Position numbers and translations under genes: made by a program. DNA of 64,000 bases, from assembly GCF_900142845.1 (NCBI RefSeq), contig NZ_FSRU01000001.1:3162001-3226000 (forward strand), given 5' to 3'. Shown piece by piece: positions 16,301 through 24,588 of this stretch. Positions within the stretch are counted from its first letter, which is position 1. Every line of letters starts with the position of its first letter. This DNA is from Paraburkholderia phenazinium. GTDB lineage: Bacteria > Pseudomonadota > Gammaproteobacteria > Burkholderiales > Burkholderiaceae. The notes under the pieces were generated by a model. It did not search any database. It saw only the letters and a list, made by a program, of their open reading frames with translations, and was not told the DNA's origin.

Positions 16301-17656
16301 TTACTTCTGATAGCCCGCCTGTTTCACCGCGCGATCCGCGGCGGCCTGACCCGCGGCCAAGGCCTGGTCGACCGTCAACTGCCCCGCCACCGCGCCGGAA
16401 ATGCTCTGCCCGACCACCGTACCGAACGACTGAAACTCTGGAATGCTAACGTATTGCACGCCGGTGTACGGGACCGGCTGCGCGCTCGGATGGGCCGGAT
16501 CCGCGGTCTCGATTGCGTTACGCACGAACTCCGAAAACGGCGCCGCCTGTTTGTATTCAGGCAACTGGTAAGTCGAGAGACGCGTACCGGGCGGCAGCGA
16601 GGCCCAACCAATATCGGCGCCCACCAACTTGATGTATTCCTTCGAAGTCGCCCACTCGACAAATCGCTTTGCCGCATCTTGCGAGCGCGACGTCTTCGGG
16701 ATCGCGAGCGCCCAGGACCACAACCAGTGCGAGCCCTTGGGTGTCGCCTGAATCGGAGCGGCGGCAAATCCCACTTTGTCCGCCACCGTGGACTCGTTCT
16801 TGTTGTAGAGAATGCCGGCAGCCGAAGTGGCATCGACCCAGATCGCGCACTTGCCGCTCGACATCAGGGAGAGATTTTCGTTGAAGCCATTCGAACTGGC
16901 GCCAGGCGCACCGTCCTTCTGCAACAGGTTCGTATAGAAACTAATGGCGCTCTTCCATTCGGGCGAATTGATCTGCGCATGCCACTTCTCGTCGAACCAG
17001 CGGCCACCGAACGTGTTGACGAGCGTACCGACGTAGGCCATGTTCTCGCCCCAGCCTGCCTTACCACGCAGGCAGATGCCGTAGATGCCGTTGCTCTTGT
17101 CGGTCAGCTTGTCCGCGAAGTCCTTGATCTGTTCGTAAGTGGGCTGATCGGGCATGGTCAGGCCTTTTGCCGCGAACAGATCCTTGCGATAGAACGTCAT
17201 CGAGCTTTCTGCGTTAAACGGCAGCGCATAGAGTTTGCCGTCATAGGACAAACCCTCCCGCACGGTCTTGAACATATCGTTGAGATCATAGTCTGCCGGC
17301 AAACCGCTAATCGGCACGAGCCAGCCGCGTTTGCCCCACAGCGGCGCCTCGTAGGTTCCGATGGCCAGCACATCGAACTGACCACCGTTGGTCGTGATGT
17401 CCGTCGTCAGGCGCTGCCGCAAGACGTTTTCTTCGAGCACGACCCATTTCAGCTGAATGTCCGGGTTAGCCTTCTCGAACGCCGTTGACAGCTTCTTCAG
17501 TTCAATCTGGTCGTTATTGTTGGGAACGCCGACTGTGACGGTGGTTGCCTGCGCAACGTTGCTTACCGCCATGACACTGCACATGGCGGCAGTCATTGCG
17601 ACACCACGATATAACGTGCGCAGGATTCCCTCTCTGCGATAGAGCTTTGCTTTCAT
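16301..17656 (-). CDS. sugar/polyol ABC transporter substrate-binding protein (SmoE-like)
   Basis: 451 residues from the ATG at 17656 after CCAGGAGACGAA; a GTG nine codons upstream is in frame but poorly placed. A signal peptide is visible, ending near SNVAQA-TTVTVGV. The mature part is a family-1 extracellular binding protein: STAFEKANPDIQLKWVVLEE, GQFDVLAIGTYEAPLW, LPFNAESSMTFYRKDLF, GRKAG-type RGKAGWGENMAY and SGKCAIWVDATSAA. Homologues serve mannitol, sorbitol or galactitol ABC importers next to SmoS-type dehydrogenases. No permease or ATPase gene is found anywhere near it, so it must use transporter parts encoded elsewhere or be an orphan. It is the last structural gene of the operon; a palindrome overlaps its leader. 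Confidence 0.88.
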   Translation of the reverse strand: MKAKLYRREGILRTLYRGVAMTAAMCSVMAVSNVAQATTVTVGVPNNNDQIELKKLSTAFEKANPDIQLKWVVLEENVLRQRLTTDITTNGGQFDVLAIGTYEAPLWGKRGWLVPISGLPADYDLNDMFKTVREGLSYDGKLYALPFNAESSMTFYRKDLFAAKGLTMPDQPTYEQIKDFADKLTDKSNGIYGICLRGKAGWGENMAYVGTLVNTFGGRWFDEKWHAQINSPEWKSAISFYTNLLQKDGAPGASSNGFNENLSLMSSGKCAIWVDATSAAGILYNKNESTVADKVGFAAAPIQATPKGSHWLWSWALAIPKTSRSQDAAKRFVEWATSKEYIKLVGADIGWASLPPGTRLSTYQLPEYKQAAPFSEFVRNAIETADPAHPSAQPVPYTGVQYVSIPEFQSFGTVVGQSISGAVAGQLTVDQALAAGQAAADRAVKQAGYQK

Positions 17657-17674
17657 TTCGTCTCCTGGAAAATT

Positions 17675-17689
17675 ATCTAGCACCTAGAT
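17675..17689. promoter_or_regulatory. palindrome in the leader of the binding-protein gene
   Basis: ATCTAGCACCTAGAT has perfect 6-bp arms around CAC. It lies 19-33 bp upstream of the ATG at 17656, at the ribosome-binding site. It could be an operator for an internal promoter. Confidence 0.4.
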
Positions 17690-17727
17690 CGAACAGAGAA
17701 CTTCAATCACGATGAGTCGTGCCAGGC

Positions 17728-18486
17728 TCAAGTGATGGTGTAACCGCCGTCAATCAACACGTTGGCTCCGTTTATCATGGCGGCGTCCGTGCTAGCCAGA
17801 TACAGAATGGCGGAAGCGATTTCAGCAGGCTTGGCAAAACGGCGGGTTGGAATGGCGGCTCGGGCGCGCACTCCCGTCTCCCCTGCCCATCCGCTTAGTC
17901 CTAACTCGGTCTCGACCACAGTCGGTGAAATGGCATTCACGGTGACGCCATGAGGTGCCCATTCGAGCGCCATGCAATTGGTCATGCCGAGAATGCCGGC
18001 CTTGCTGGCGCAGTAGGCAAGATGGCCTTCGATGCCGATCACGGCGGCTTGCGACGCCAGGTTGATGATCCGGCCGCTTTTGCGCGCGAGCATGCTTGAC
18101 GCGAAGGCACGCGCAATTAGAAACGGTCCGGTCAGATTAACGGCGATCGTTTTATCCCAGGTCTCCAGGGGGAAATTCTCTGCGGGCGCGAGTGGCCCGA
18201 TACCCGCGTTATTGACCAGCACGTCCACGTGGCCGAAGCGCGTCAAAATGTCGTTCGCCGCCGCAGTGACGGATGCAGCATCGCTCACATCGACAATCCA
18301 GCCGGCGTGTTTGGCGCCGAGGCTCGATGCCACTTCCGTCACCGACTGGGCGCGGTCGATCAGCGCCAACGTGGCGCCCGCCTCTGCGAAGAGCTCTGCG
18401 GTCTTGCGCCCAATTCCGGCCGCCGCGCCGGTGATGACGACGACCGCATCCGTAAAGTCATAAGTAGTGTTCGACTTGAAAACCAT
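17728..18486 (-). CDS. short-chain dehydrogenase/reductase, polyol-type
   Basis: 252 residues from the ATG at 18486, with AAGGA upstream. It is a classical SDR: cofactor motif TGAAAGIG (residues 19-26), NNAG at about 90, catalytic Ser in INLASQAA, YCASK (Tyr/Lys) near 155, and the C-terminal NVLIDGGYTIT. Asp at the end of the second strand (ALIDRAQS) favours NAD over NADP. It lies 35 bp downstream of the SmoS-like gene in the same operon and should oxidise or reduce a polyol/ketose pair. It resembles dehydrogenases of sorbitol/galactitol and threitol-type clusters. Exact substrate not shown. Confidence 0.85.
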   Translation of the reverse strand: MVFKSNTTYDFTDAVVVITGAAAGIGRKTAELFAEAGATLALIDRAQSVTEVASSLGAKHAGWIVDVSDAASVTAAANDILTRFGHVDVLVNNAGIGPLAPAENFPLETWDKTIAVNLTGPFLIARAFASSMLARKSGRIINLASQAAVIGIEGHLAYCASKAGILGMTNCMALEWAPHGVTVNAISPTVVETELGLSGWAGETGVRARAAIPTRRFAKPAEIASAILYLASTDAAMINGANVLIDGGYTIT

Positions 18487-18521
18487 GATGGTTCCTTGCT
18501 CGTGTGATCCGAAGGCTGCGG

Positions 18522-19298
18522 TCAGCTCATCCAGTTGCCGCCGTCGACATTGAGCGTCTGGGCGGTGATGTAATCCGCGTCCGCCGACGCGAGGAACACG
18601 GCGGCACCCGTCAACTCGGACGGACGACCCATCCGCCCCAAAGGCACGGCCTCTCCGACAAGACGCTTCTTCTCGCCGACCGGACGGTTTTCGTAGCGCG
18701 CGAAGAGCGCGTCGACGTCCTTCCACATGGGCGTGTCGATCACGCCCGGCGCAATGCCGTTCACGTTGATGTGATGAGGCGCGAGCGCCAACGCGGCCGA
18801 CTGGGTGTAACTGATCACGGCAGCCTTGCTCGCGCAGTAGTGCGCGACCAATGCCTCACCACGGCGTCCCGCCTGCGAGGCCATATTGATGATCTTTCCG
18901 CCGCCGCCCTGCTCCACCATCTGGCGGGCCACGCGTTGCATCAGAAAGAACATGCCCTTCACATTCACCGCAAAGACACGGTCGTAGATCTCCCACGACT
19001 CCTCCAGCAGCGGACGCATGTCAAAGATGGCGGCGTTGTTGAAGAGGATGTCGATACGCCCGAAGCGCGCAAGGGTGGTGCGGACAATCTCCTCGATACC
19101 CTCGCGCGTCGTGACGTCGGCGCGCATCAGTACGATCCGCTCGGCAGGCACGTCGCCATAAGTTGTTTCGAGCTCGGTCTGCGGCTTTACATCGACGACC
19201 ACCACCTTGGCGCCTTCATCCAGATAGCGACGCACCACGGCTTCGCCAATGCCGGCCGCCGCACCTGTCACGATCGCAATCTTGTCCTTGAGTTGCAT
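18522..19298 (-). CDS. smoS: sorbitol/galactitol (L-iditol 2-) dehydrogenase, SDR family (SmoS-like)
   Basis: 258 residues from an ATG with CAGGAG before it. It is an SDR with TGAAAGIG at residues 11-18, VVVDVK (NAD-type Asp), the LFNNAAIFDM segment and a catalytic region MASQAGRRGEALVAHYCASK. The ends PLGRMGRPSELTGAAVFLAS and NVDGGNWMS closely match the Rhodobacter SmoS / polyol dehydrogenase family. That family oxidises D-sorbitol to fructose, galactitol to tagatose, and L-iditol to sorbose, with NAD. With the kinase and GatZ upstream, oxidation of galactitol or altritol to D-tagatose is a reasonable first step. Gap to GatZ is 35 bp. Confidence 0.88.
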   Translation of the reverse strand: MQLKDKIAIVTGAAAGIGEAVVRRYLDEGAKVVVVDVKPQTELETTYGDVPAERIVLMRADVTTREGIEEIVRTTLARFGRIDILFNNAAIFDMRPLLEESWEIYDRVFAVNVKGMFFLMQRVARQMVEQGGGGKIINMASQAGRRGEALVAHYCASKAAVISYTQSAALALAPHHINVNGIAPGVIDTPMWKDVDALFARYENRPVGEKKRLVGEAVPLGRMGRPSELTGAAVFLASADADYITAQTLNVDGGNWMS

Positions 19299-19333
19299 TT
19301 ACGTCTCCTGTCAAAAATTCGTACCGTTCACAC

Positions 19334-20617
19334 TCACGCGCGGCATGCCAACGCATACATCCCGATGACGTCTCTCACCTTGCTTTGAATGATGCTCATG
19401 GGAGAGCCGTCGATAGCGCCGCGGCGCAATGCCCAGTATTGGGCGGGAAGATAGCGGCTCAGCAGATTCTCCGGAATCGCGCTTGCCGTAAGGTTGTCGA
19501 TCAGTTTTTTGGCCGCGGCTTCGATCTCGGGGTCGGCCCAGTAGTAACGCACCCGGTCGCTATAGCTGTAGGTGCGGAGAAGACGGCGCTCGTGGTCGTC
19601 GCCGTGGTAGTACTTCTCCCAGTTCCCGGGTTTGGTGAGCATGACCGCTTCCACCACTTCGCGCAGCTTCGAACATTCGCTTCCGTTGATAATCTCGGCC
19701 TCGATGTCCGCCAGTGCATACAACGCCTCGCGTAGCGCAAAAGTCACGCCTGGGCCGACCTTCAGGATTCCGAACCCATCACGAACGAGTTGCCGGAGCG
19801 CTTCGGGCTTCTGATAGTCCGTCGAGTGCGCCTCGAAGACCATGCCCGGCAGTTGCGTGAGTACGTTGGAAAGCTCCGTCGCAAGCTCGGGCTTGTAATC
19901 GATCACCTTGGTGTGATCGAACTCGACACCCGGTTGAACGACCAGCGCAATCACGCGCTCCCACGCTTCATCAAGCCCCTGTTCACGCCACGCGTCGCGA
20001 TGAACGGCGACGGTGTCGAGCGCCCCTTCCCAGCGTGTCACCTCCACCGCTTCCAGCTCTTCGCTCGCGCCGCCCGGAACAGGGACTTCGGTGCCGATGA
20101 CATACACTGGCTTCGTGGCTGTGCCCTCGCGCGCGGCCGCTCGCTCCGCAACAGCGCATAGACGCGAGGCGCGCTCCGCAACGACGCCATCCGACAGGCG
20201 TGCGGGATCGCCGCCGCAGCTCATGCTGGTATCCAGATGGATCTTCGAGAAACCCGCCGAGACATACGCGTCGATCAGCGCCTCCGCGCGCTGCATCGCT
20301 TCTTCGGCGGCAAAACCTCGCCACGCATTCGGTCCAAGATGATCTCCGCCGAGAATCAGACGGTCGCGTGACAAGCCGATCCCATCCGCGATTCGATAGA
20401 CGAAGCGTACGAAATCTGCGGGCTTCATTCCTGTGTAGCCGCCGAACTGATCCACCTGGTTCGAGGTCGACTCGATCAAAAGCGGCGTGCCGTCGTCCAG
20501 TGCCTGCTTCATGGCGGCGCCCAGCACCCATGGATGCGCCGAGCAGATCGAGTAGATGCCCTTCAAGGTTTGCGCCGCGGCGCGATCGCCGGAAAGGCGT
20601 GCAACGACGTTATGCAT
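19334..20617 (-). CDS. gatZ: GatZ/KbaZ family protein (tagatose-bisphosphate aldolase subunit or tagatose-6-phosphate 4-epimerase)
   Basis: 427 residues from the ATG at 20617, with GGAG upstream; the start overlaps the kinase stop by 8 bp. It is a full-length GatZ/KbaZ protein: IYSICSAHPWVLGAAMKQAL, LIESTSNQVDQFGGYTGM, GGDHLGPNAW, KIHLDTSMSCGGDPARL, YVIGTEVPVPGG, FEAHSTDYQ and KVGPGVTFALREALYAL. In enteric bacteria GatZ supports the aldolase GatY/KbaY, but no GatY gene occurs here. In Agrobacterium polyol pathways a lone GatZ-type protein is reported to epimerise D-tagatose 6-phosphate to fructose 6-phosphate. Next to a PfkB kinase and polyol dehydrogenases, that epimerase role is more likely. 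This assignment is inference from context. Confidence 0.88.
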   Translation of the reverse strand: MHNVVARLSGDRAAAQTLKGIYSICSAHPWVLGAAMKQALDDGTPLLIESTSNQVDQFGGYTGMKPADFVRFVYRIADGIGLSRDRLILGGDHLGPNAWRGFAAEEAMQRAEALIDAYVSAGFSKIHLDTSMSCGGDPARLSDGVVAERASRLCAVAERAAAREGTATKPVYVIGTEVPVPGGASEELEAVEVTRWEGALDTVAVHRDAWREQGLDEAWERVIALVVQPGVEFDHTKVIDYKPELATELSNVLTQLPGMVFEAHSTDYQKPEALRQLVRDGFGILKVGPGVTFALREALYALADIEAEIINGSECSKLREVVEAVMLTKPGNWEKYYHGDDHERRLLRTYSYSDRVRYYWADPEIEAAAKKLIDNLTASAIPENLLSRYLPAQYWALRRGAIDGSPMSIIQSKVRDVIGMYALACRA

Positions 20618-21596
20618 GATGGTGCTCCGACGCATGTCCAATGAACTCGTCCAACTCTGCGAGCGTCGCGGTTCCCTCCATCGGCCCCTTGGCGGTCACC
20701 GCCAAGGCTCCACTAGCGCTGGCGTAGCGCAACGCCCGTTCGACTTCCATGCCCTGCGAACGGCAGGCAATGTACGTCGCGCCGAAGCAGTCGCCGGCAC
20801 CGGTTGGGTCAATCTCTTCGACGCAGAAAGCAGGAAGATGCCGCTCCATCGTGCCGTCGTAGAAACTGCAACCCTCCTTGCCCCGCTTGACGACCACTTC
20901 GCGCACACCACGCTTGAGCAGCTCGTCGATTGCCTCCGCCTCCGAGCTCGCCGTAGCAAGCAAGGTCACTTCGTGGCCACTGGGCAGAAAGACGTCCGTG
21001 TAGTCGAGAACGAAATCGAGTGCCTCACGCATCTCAGGAATCCGTAGCATTTCCTTGCGGACATTCGGATCGAAGCTGACGGTGCCGCCTTGCCCTTTCA
21101 CCGTCTCGATCACCTTCTTCATCGCTTCGATGATGCGCGACGAGAACAGCGACGACCCCATCACGTGGAAGTGCCGGCAATCCTTCAGGAGATCGTCACG
21201 CAGGTTGTCGACCGACAGCAGGCCCGACGCACTGTTGGCAATATTGAAGATGAAATCGCGCTCGCCATCCTGCCGGTAGGTGACGAACGCGCTGCCGGTC
21301 GTCGCGGTTTTGATGACGGCAATGCCCGAGACGTCGACACCGTCCGCACGCAGTCTCTCCACATTCAGGATGCCGAAATCATCGTCGCCGACACAGCCGA
21401 TCATCGCGCAGCGACTACCTGCATGGGCCACCTGGTCGATGAAGATCGCCGGCGCACCGCTGGCGTACGGACCGATAAGCGTGCCGGGCCGGCGAAACGA
21501 CTGTCCGCGCTCGACCGCCATAATCTCGACGAGTATCTCTCCCATCGTCAGGATGTAGCCGGTGTCGCCGGCCTTGTACAGTTCGGAATTGACCAT
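20610..21596 (-). CDS. PfkB-family carbohydrate kinase, probable tagatose kinase
   Basis: 328 residues. PfkB (ribokinase) signatures are present: the N-terminal GAPAIFIDQVAHAGSRCAMI and GCVGDDDFG (signature 1), and the C-terminal VEEIDPTGAGDCFGATYIAC with catalytic Asp in GAGDCF (signature 2). The enzyme phosphorylates a sugar with ATP in the cytoplasm. Its overlap with gatZ (8 bp) and place between polyol dehydrogenases suggest D-tagatose as substrate, giving tagatose 6-phosphate for GatZ. No good ribosome-binding site precedes the ATG at 21596; an ATG 17 codons further in (MGEILVEIM) is an alternative start. Fructose or ketogluconate kinases are alternative functions. Confidence 0.85.
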   Translation of the reverse strand: MVNSELYKAGDTGYILTMGEILVEIMAVERGQSFRRPGTLIGPYASGAPAIFIDQVAHAGSRCAMIGCVGDDDFGILNVERLRADGVDVSGIAVIKTATTGSAFVTYRQDGERDFIFNIANSASGLLSVDNLRDDLLKDCRHFHVMGSSLFSSRIIEAMKKVIETVKGQGGTVSFDPNVRKEMLRIPEMREALDFVLDYTDVFLPSGHEVTLLATASSEAEAIDELLKRGVREVVVKRGKEGCSFYDGTMERHLPAFCVEEIDPTGAGDCFGATYIACRSQGMEVERALRYASASGALAVTAKGPMEGTATLAELDEFIGHASEHHHA

Positions 21597-21666
21597 AAGA
21601 CGTTTTCACTTGCAGTGAGCCCCCTGCCGTCTCGCAGCGCGAGGGCGATAGATCTCAGCGCGTCGC

Positions 21667-22431
21667 TCAGCGCGTCGTATAACCACCGTCGACGACCAGC
21701 ACTTCGCCCGTCACATAACTGGCCGCCGGCGAGCAGAGGAACAGTGCGGCGGTCGCGACTTCTTCCGGCTGGCCGACCCGCGCCATCGGAGTCATGTCGC
21801 GCCAGATCGGGAACCACTCGTCATTGGCCATGCCACCGCGCGACATGTCCGTGTCGATGTAGCCGGGAGCCACCGCGTTCACGCGGATGTTTTCGGTGGC
21901 GAGTTCGCTGGCGAGGCTCTTGGTCATCATGTGAACCGCTGCCTTCGAGCTGTTGTAGGCGACCTGGTTCTGCGGAATGTTGGAGATGAAGCCGGAGATC
22001 GAGCCCACGTTGAGAATCACGCCGCCGCCTTGCGCACGCATCGGCGCGAGCACGGCCCGGCAACCGCGGAACACCGCGTCGACGTTCAGGCTCATGATGC
22101 GACGCCAGCGCGTTTCGTCGAAGTCGCCGGTATCGCCGTGAATCGCCACGCCGGCGTTGTTGACCAGCACGTCGATGCGTCCGTGGCGCTTGAGCACTTC
22201 GTCGACCAGTTGCTGGGGCGCCGCTTCCTGCTCGAGGTCGGCTGCGATGAAGTCGACCTCGTAGCCGGCCTCGCGCAGACTGCGTTCGGCTTCGGGCACC
22301 GGACTGCGGCTGCTGATGACGAGGCGCGCGCCGGCTTCGCCGAAGGCATGCGCGATGGCGAGCCCGATGCCGCGCGTGCCGCCGGTGATCAGCGCGAGCT
22401 TGCCGTCGAGGCGGAATTTTTCAAGGATCAT
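21667..22431 (-). CDS. short-chain dehydrogenase/reductase, first gene of polyol operon
   Basis: 254 residues. Classical SDR with TGGTRGIG (residues 16-23), NNAG (near 93), catalytic Ser in [14 protein letters not shown] (Tyr/Lys) and the C-terminal [12 protein letters not shown]. The second strand ends in SSRS rather than an Asp, which leans toward NADP. It lies 70 bp upstream of the kinase gene and opens the operon, so it may act on the pathway's entry polyol or on a side product. Gene symbol not assigned because three SDRs of this operon could share or divide the steps. A perfect palindrome lies 97 bp upstream of the start. Confidence 0.85.
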   Translation of the reverse strand: MILEKFRLDGKLALITGGTRGIGLAIAHAFGEAGARLVISSRSPVPEAERSLREAGYEVDFIAADLEQEAAPQQLVDEVLKRHGRIDVLVNNAGVAIHGDTGDFDETRWRRIMSLNVDAVFRGCRAVLAPMRAQGGGVILNVGSISGFISNIPQNQVAYNSSKAAVHMMTKSLASELATENIRVNAVAPGYIDTDMSRGGMANDEWFPIWRDMTPMARVGQPEEVATAALFLCSPAASYVTGEVLVVDGGYTTR

Positions 22432-22527
22432 GACGTGTCTCGTGAAGGGTTGATAGATCGACTGCTTGACGATGGCGTTCGGCGCAGGGCGCGGGTACGC
22501 ATGGTTTTGTCTGCTGTTCTTTTCAGA

Positions 22528-22545
22528 TTAAATCAATTGATTTAA
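22528..22545. promoter_or_regulatory. perfect 18-bp palindrome upstream of polyol operon
   Basis: TTAAATCAATTGATTTAA is a perfect palindrome, AT-rich in a GC-rich background, 97 bp before the first SDR start of the operon. It is a strong candidate operator for the ROK repressor at 14937-16109 or another polyol-responsive regulator. Confidence 0.6.
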
Positions 22546-22681
22546 CTACGTCAACGGCATTCGCCCTACTTCGGGGAAACACTGATGGGGAGGGAGTTAC
22601 GGAGAGTCATACAGCGCCGGCATCACGCGCCGAGTGTGCCGATTTGAGGCAGACTGCGGCGTTGTGCGGCATAATGGATCC

Positions 22682-22753
22682 TCTCAGGTTCTGGCACGGC
22701 CCTCGGAATAGCCAGAATCCTTTAGCCGACCGGAATGCGGTCGGCTTTTTTTT
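22682..22753 (+). ncRNA. putative small regulatory RNA with intrinsic terminator
   Basis: A transcript of about 72 nt is suggested. A -10-like CATAAT is at 22670-22675; the -35 is weak (TTGAGG at 22644-22649, spacing 20). Two hairpins follow: GGTTCTGGC (22687-22695) with GCCAGAATC (22711-22719), then AGCCGACCG/CGGTCGGCT (22724-22732 / 22738-22746) with a GAATG loop and eight T. The terminator is textbook quality but no gene upstream on this strand needs it. No Rfam family is recognised. Confidence 0.5.
22724..22753 (+). terminator. strong intrinsic terminator
   Basis: A 9-bp perfect stem AGCCGACCG/CGGTCGGCT, 5-nt loop and T8 run. It faces rightwards and ends the small-RNA candidate. Confidence 0.8.
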
Positions 22754-22940
22754 GGGGCGGATGGTGATGCCCCACGAGTGACGCGTCGTGGTTGCGTACC
22801 GTCGTACGCAAGCCTGTGCCCCCTTGAGCAGCGAGCAGGGTCGTACATGGCCTGCATGTAACGACTCGCTACCTCTACGGCGCCCTTCTACCATCCGGGA
22901 CATCACCCATCAGGCTCAACACCCGTTCCAGTTTCTCGAT

Positions 22941-23139
22941 ATGCGGGAAGTGCCCCGCTTCCGCAGGCTACTGCTCCGTGCTCAGGCCGAGGGAACGGCG
23001 CGCGCCGATATGGATGTCGGCGCTCGGCTGGCTCGTCGACCAACCCGCATTCGCGCCACGGGCCGATCATCTCTTTCACGTTATCGCGAGCGCCATCCTG
23101 GCGAATCGGCCTGGCGACGATATCAAGAAGGCAACGTAA
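22941..23139 (+). pseudogene. frameshifted C-terminal remnant of a TetR-family regulator
   Basis: From 22941 one frame reads MREVPRFRRLLLRAQAEGTA then RADMDVGA; from 23023 the next frame reads LGWLVDQPAFAPRADHLFHV then IASAILANRPGDDIKKAT and a TAA at 23137-23139. Joined, these look like the last two helices of a TetR-type regulator (LLRAQAEGTARADMDV is typical). The HTH half is missing and a frameshift lies near 23020. The gene precedes the SDR and OYE genes it may once have controlled. Confidence 0.5.
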
Positions 23140-23186
23140 CAGAGCGCAACGAACGGTTGTCTGCAGTGCGTAGGATGGCGTCCTCT

Positions 23187-23220
23187 ATGCCCGGCAGGAA
23201 TGACAGTTATGCACTCGTGC
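23187..23220. promoter_or_regulatory. shared upstream motif, copy 1 (before SDR gene)
   Basis: ATGCCC-N5-GAATGACAGTTATGC, with core dyad ATGAC-A-GTTAT at 23200-23210. It lies 192 bp upstream of the SDR start. A near-identical copy lies at the same distance before the OYE gene (24377-24410). Confidence 0.5.
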
Positions 23221-23403
23221 GGTCTTCTCTGCGGCTTTGAGTTGCCCGACTATCTGGTCGATCTGTACAAGAACCGCAAGGCACCTTGCCGGTTCTCCGC
23301 AAGAAAGTCGCTTCGGCGTCTTGACCCGGTCCTGCTTCGTTCCCGGCCACGAACCGTCGGGAACGATTGGACAGGCAATCTGATACATCACCATCAAGGC
23401 AAT

Positions 23404-24126
23404 ATGAAATCACGTACTTTTCTCGTAACCGGTGCCAGCAAAGGCATCGGCAGGGCCGTCGCACAGCGGCTGAATGCGGACGGGCACCGCGTAGTGGGGC
23501 TGGCACGTCAGGGGGACGACCCAGGATTTCCAGGAAGGCTCGTTTCTGTCGACCTGTCCGATCGCGCGAAAACGCAGGCCACACTCGACAGGCTTGCGGC
23601 GGAATACAGGTTCGACGGCCTGGTCAATAACGTTGGGCTGGTCAAACCGCAAAGGCTGGGCGCCATCGATCTAGACGCGCTTGACGCCGTCATGTCGCTC
23701 AATCTGCATCCAGCTATCCAGGCGGCGCAAGCACTCCTGCCCAATATGAGCGCCCAAGGCTGGGGGCGAATCGTCAACGTATCGAGCCTCACTATCCTTG
23801 GCATCGTGGAACGTACGGCTTATGCCGCCGCCAAGTCCGCCCTGGTGAGTTTTTCACGCTCCTGGGCGCTTGAATTGGCGACCACCGGCATCACAGTCAA
23901 TTCCGTCGCTCCCGGCCCCACGGAAACCGAACTGTTTCGAGCCAACAACGCGCCGGGAAGCGCAGGGGAGCAGCGCTATCTCGCCTCCGTCCCAATGAAA
24001 CGCTTCGGCAAGCCAGACGAGATTGCCGCAGCCATCACTTTCCTGCTGTCCGAAGACGCTGCGTTCATCACGGGCCAAACGTTGTTTGTCGATGGCGGCG
24101 CCTCGATAGGCAAGGCTTCAATTTGA
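23404..24126 (+). CDS. short-chain dehydrogenase/reductase
   Basis: 240 residues from the ATG at 23404 (AAGG upstream); a longer in-frame extension to 23200 is not SDR-like. Motifs: TGASKGIG (residues 9-16), NNVG in place of NNAG, catalytic Ser in VNVSSLTILG, YAAAK and FVDGGASIG. ARQGDD after strand two favours NADP. It resembles FabG-like oxidoreductases of unknown substrate. It is followed on the same strand by an old-yellow-enzyme gene with which it shares an upstream motif, so both may belong to one stress- or xenobiotic-induced regulon. Confidence 0.85.
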   Translation: MKSRTFLVTGASKGIGRAVAQRLNADGHRVVGLARQGDDPGFPGRLVSVDLSDRAKTQATLDRLAAEYRFDGLVNNVGLVKPQRLGAIDLDALDAVMSLNLHPAIQAAQALLPNMSAQGWGRIVNVSSLTILGIVERTAYAAAKSALVSFSRSWALELATTGITVNSVAPGPTETELFRANNAPGSAGEQRYLASVPMKRFGKPDEIAAAITFLLSEDAAFITGQTLFVDGGASIGKASI

Positions 24127-24588
24127 GGGCAGAACATCTCCTCAATCCAGGAGACGAAAGGGCGTGCTTTTACGCTGACCATGCGCCCACTGGGAAAAAC
24201 GGTCCACAGGTCGATACCCGCGGTTCGCCGGCTTGTGCGAACCAGGTTCGCGTGCCAACGACGCAACGCCGACCGTGAGTGACCTTGCGTGCCGTCGTGC
24301 TCGAGTCGCCAGGCCCCCCATGCTGAGTGCTACGTCGATGCCGCGTTCCGGCAGACCGGAGTGAGGTCCACCCGATATGCCCCTAGGGAATGACTGTTAT
24401 GCCGTCATGCTGCCTACCCCGGCCAGTTCATTTCAACGACGATGTTTCCATGTCTGGCGAACCGCTACCAGGAGCTCGTCTGACAGCAAGTCGTCGTTGT
24501 GGCTCTCCCCGCAGTCGCAAGAGCCAACGAACGTGTTACCGCGCTCGTCCTGCTAGCCGGTACTAACCGATCCGCAAGGAGTAACTCC
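24127..24588. other. 462-bp intergenic region before the OYE gene
   Basis: No gene is seen. It contains copy 2 of the shared motif at 24377-24410. Confidence 0.6.
24377..24410. promoter_or_regulatory. shared upstream motif, copy 2 (before OYE gene)
   Basis: ATGCCC-N5-GAATGACTGTTATGC, core dyad ATGAC-T-GTTAT. It lies 187 bp upstream of the OYE ATG and is conserved over about 27 bp with copy 1 at 23187, while the rest of the two leaders is unlike. Confidence 0.5.

Larger units (their letters stand above)
22432..22940. other. 509-bp intergenic region with operator and small-RNA candidate
   Basis: No protein gene is supported. It contains the palindrome at 22528-22545 and a probable small RNA with its terminator (22682-22753). 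Confidence 0.6.

Noticed and set aside
22607..22906. 100-codon open frame on the minus strand in the gap before the TetR remnant
   Set aside because: It runs across the strong terminator and the promoter of the small-RNA candidate, has no recognisable family and a composition unlike nearby genes.
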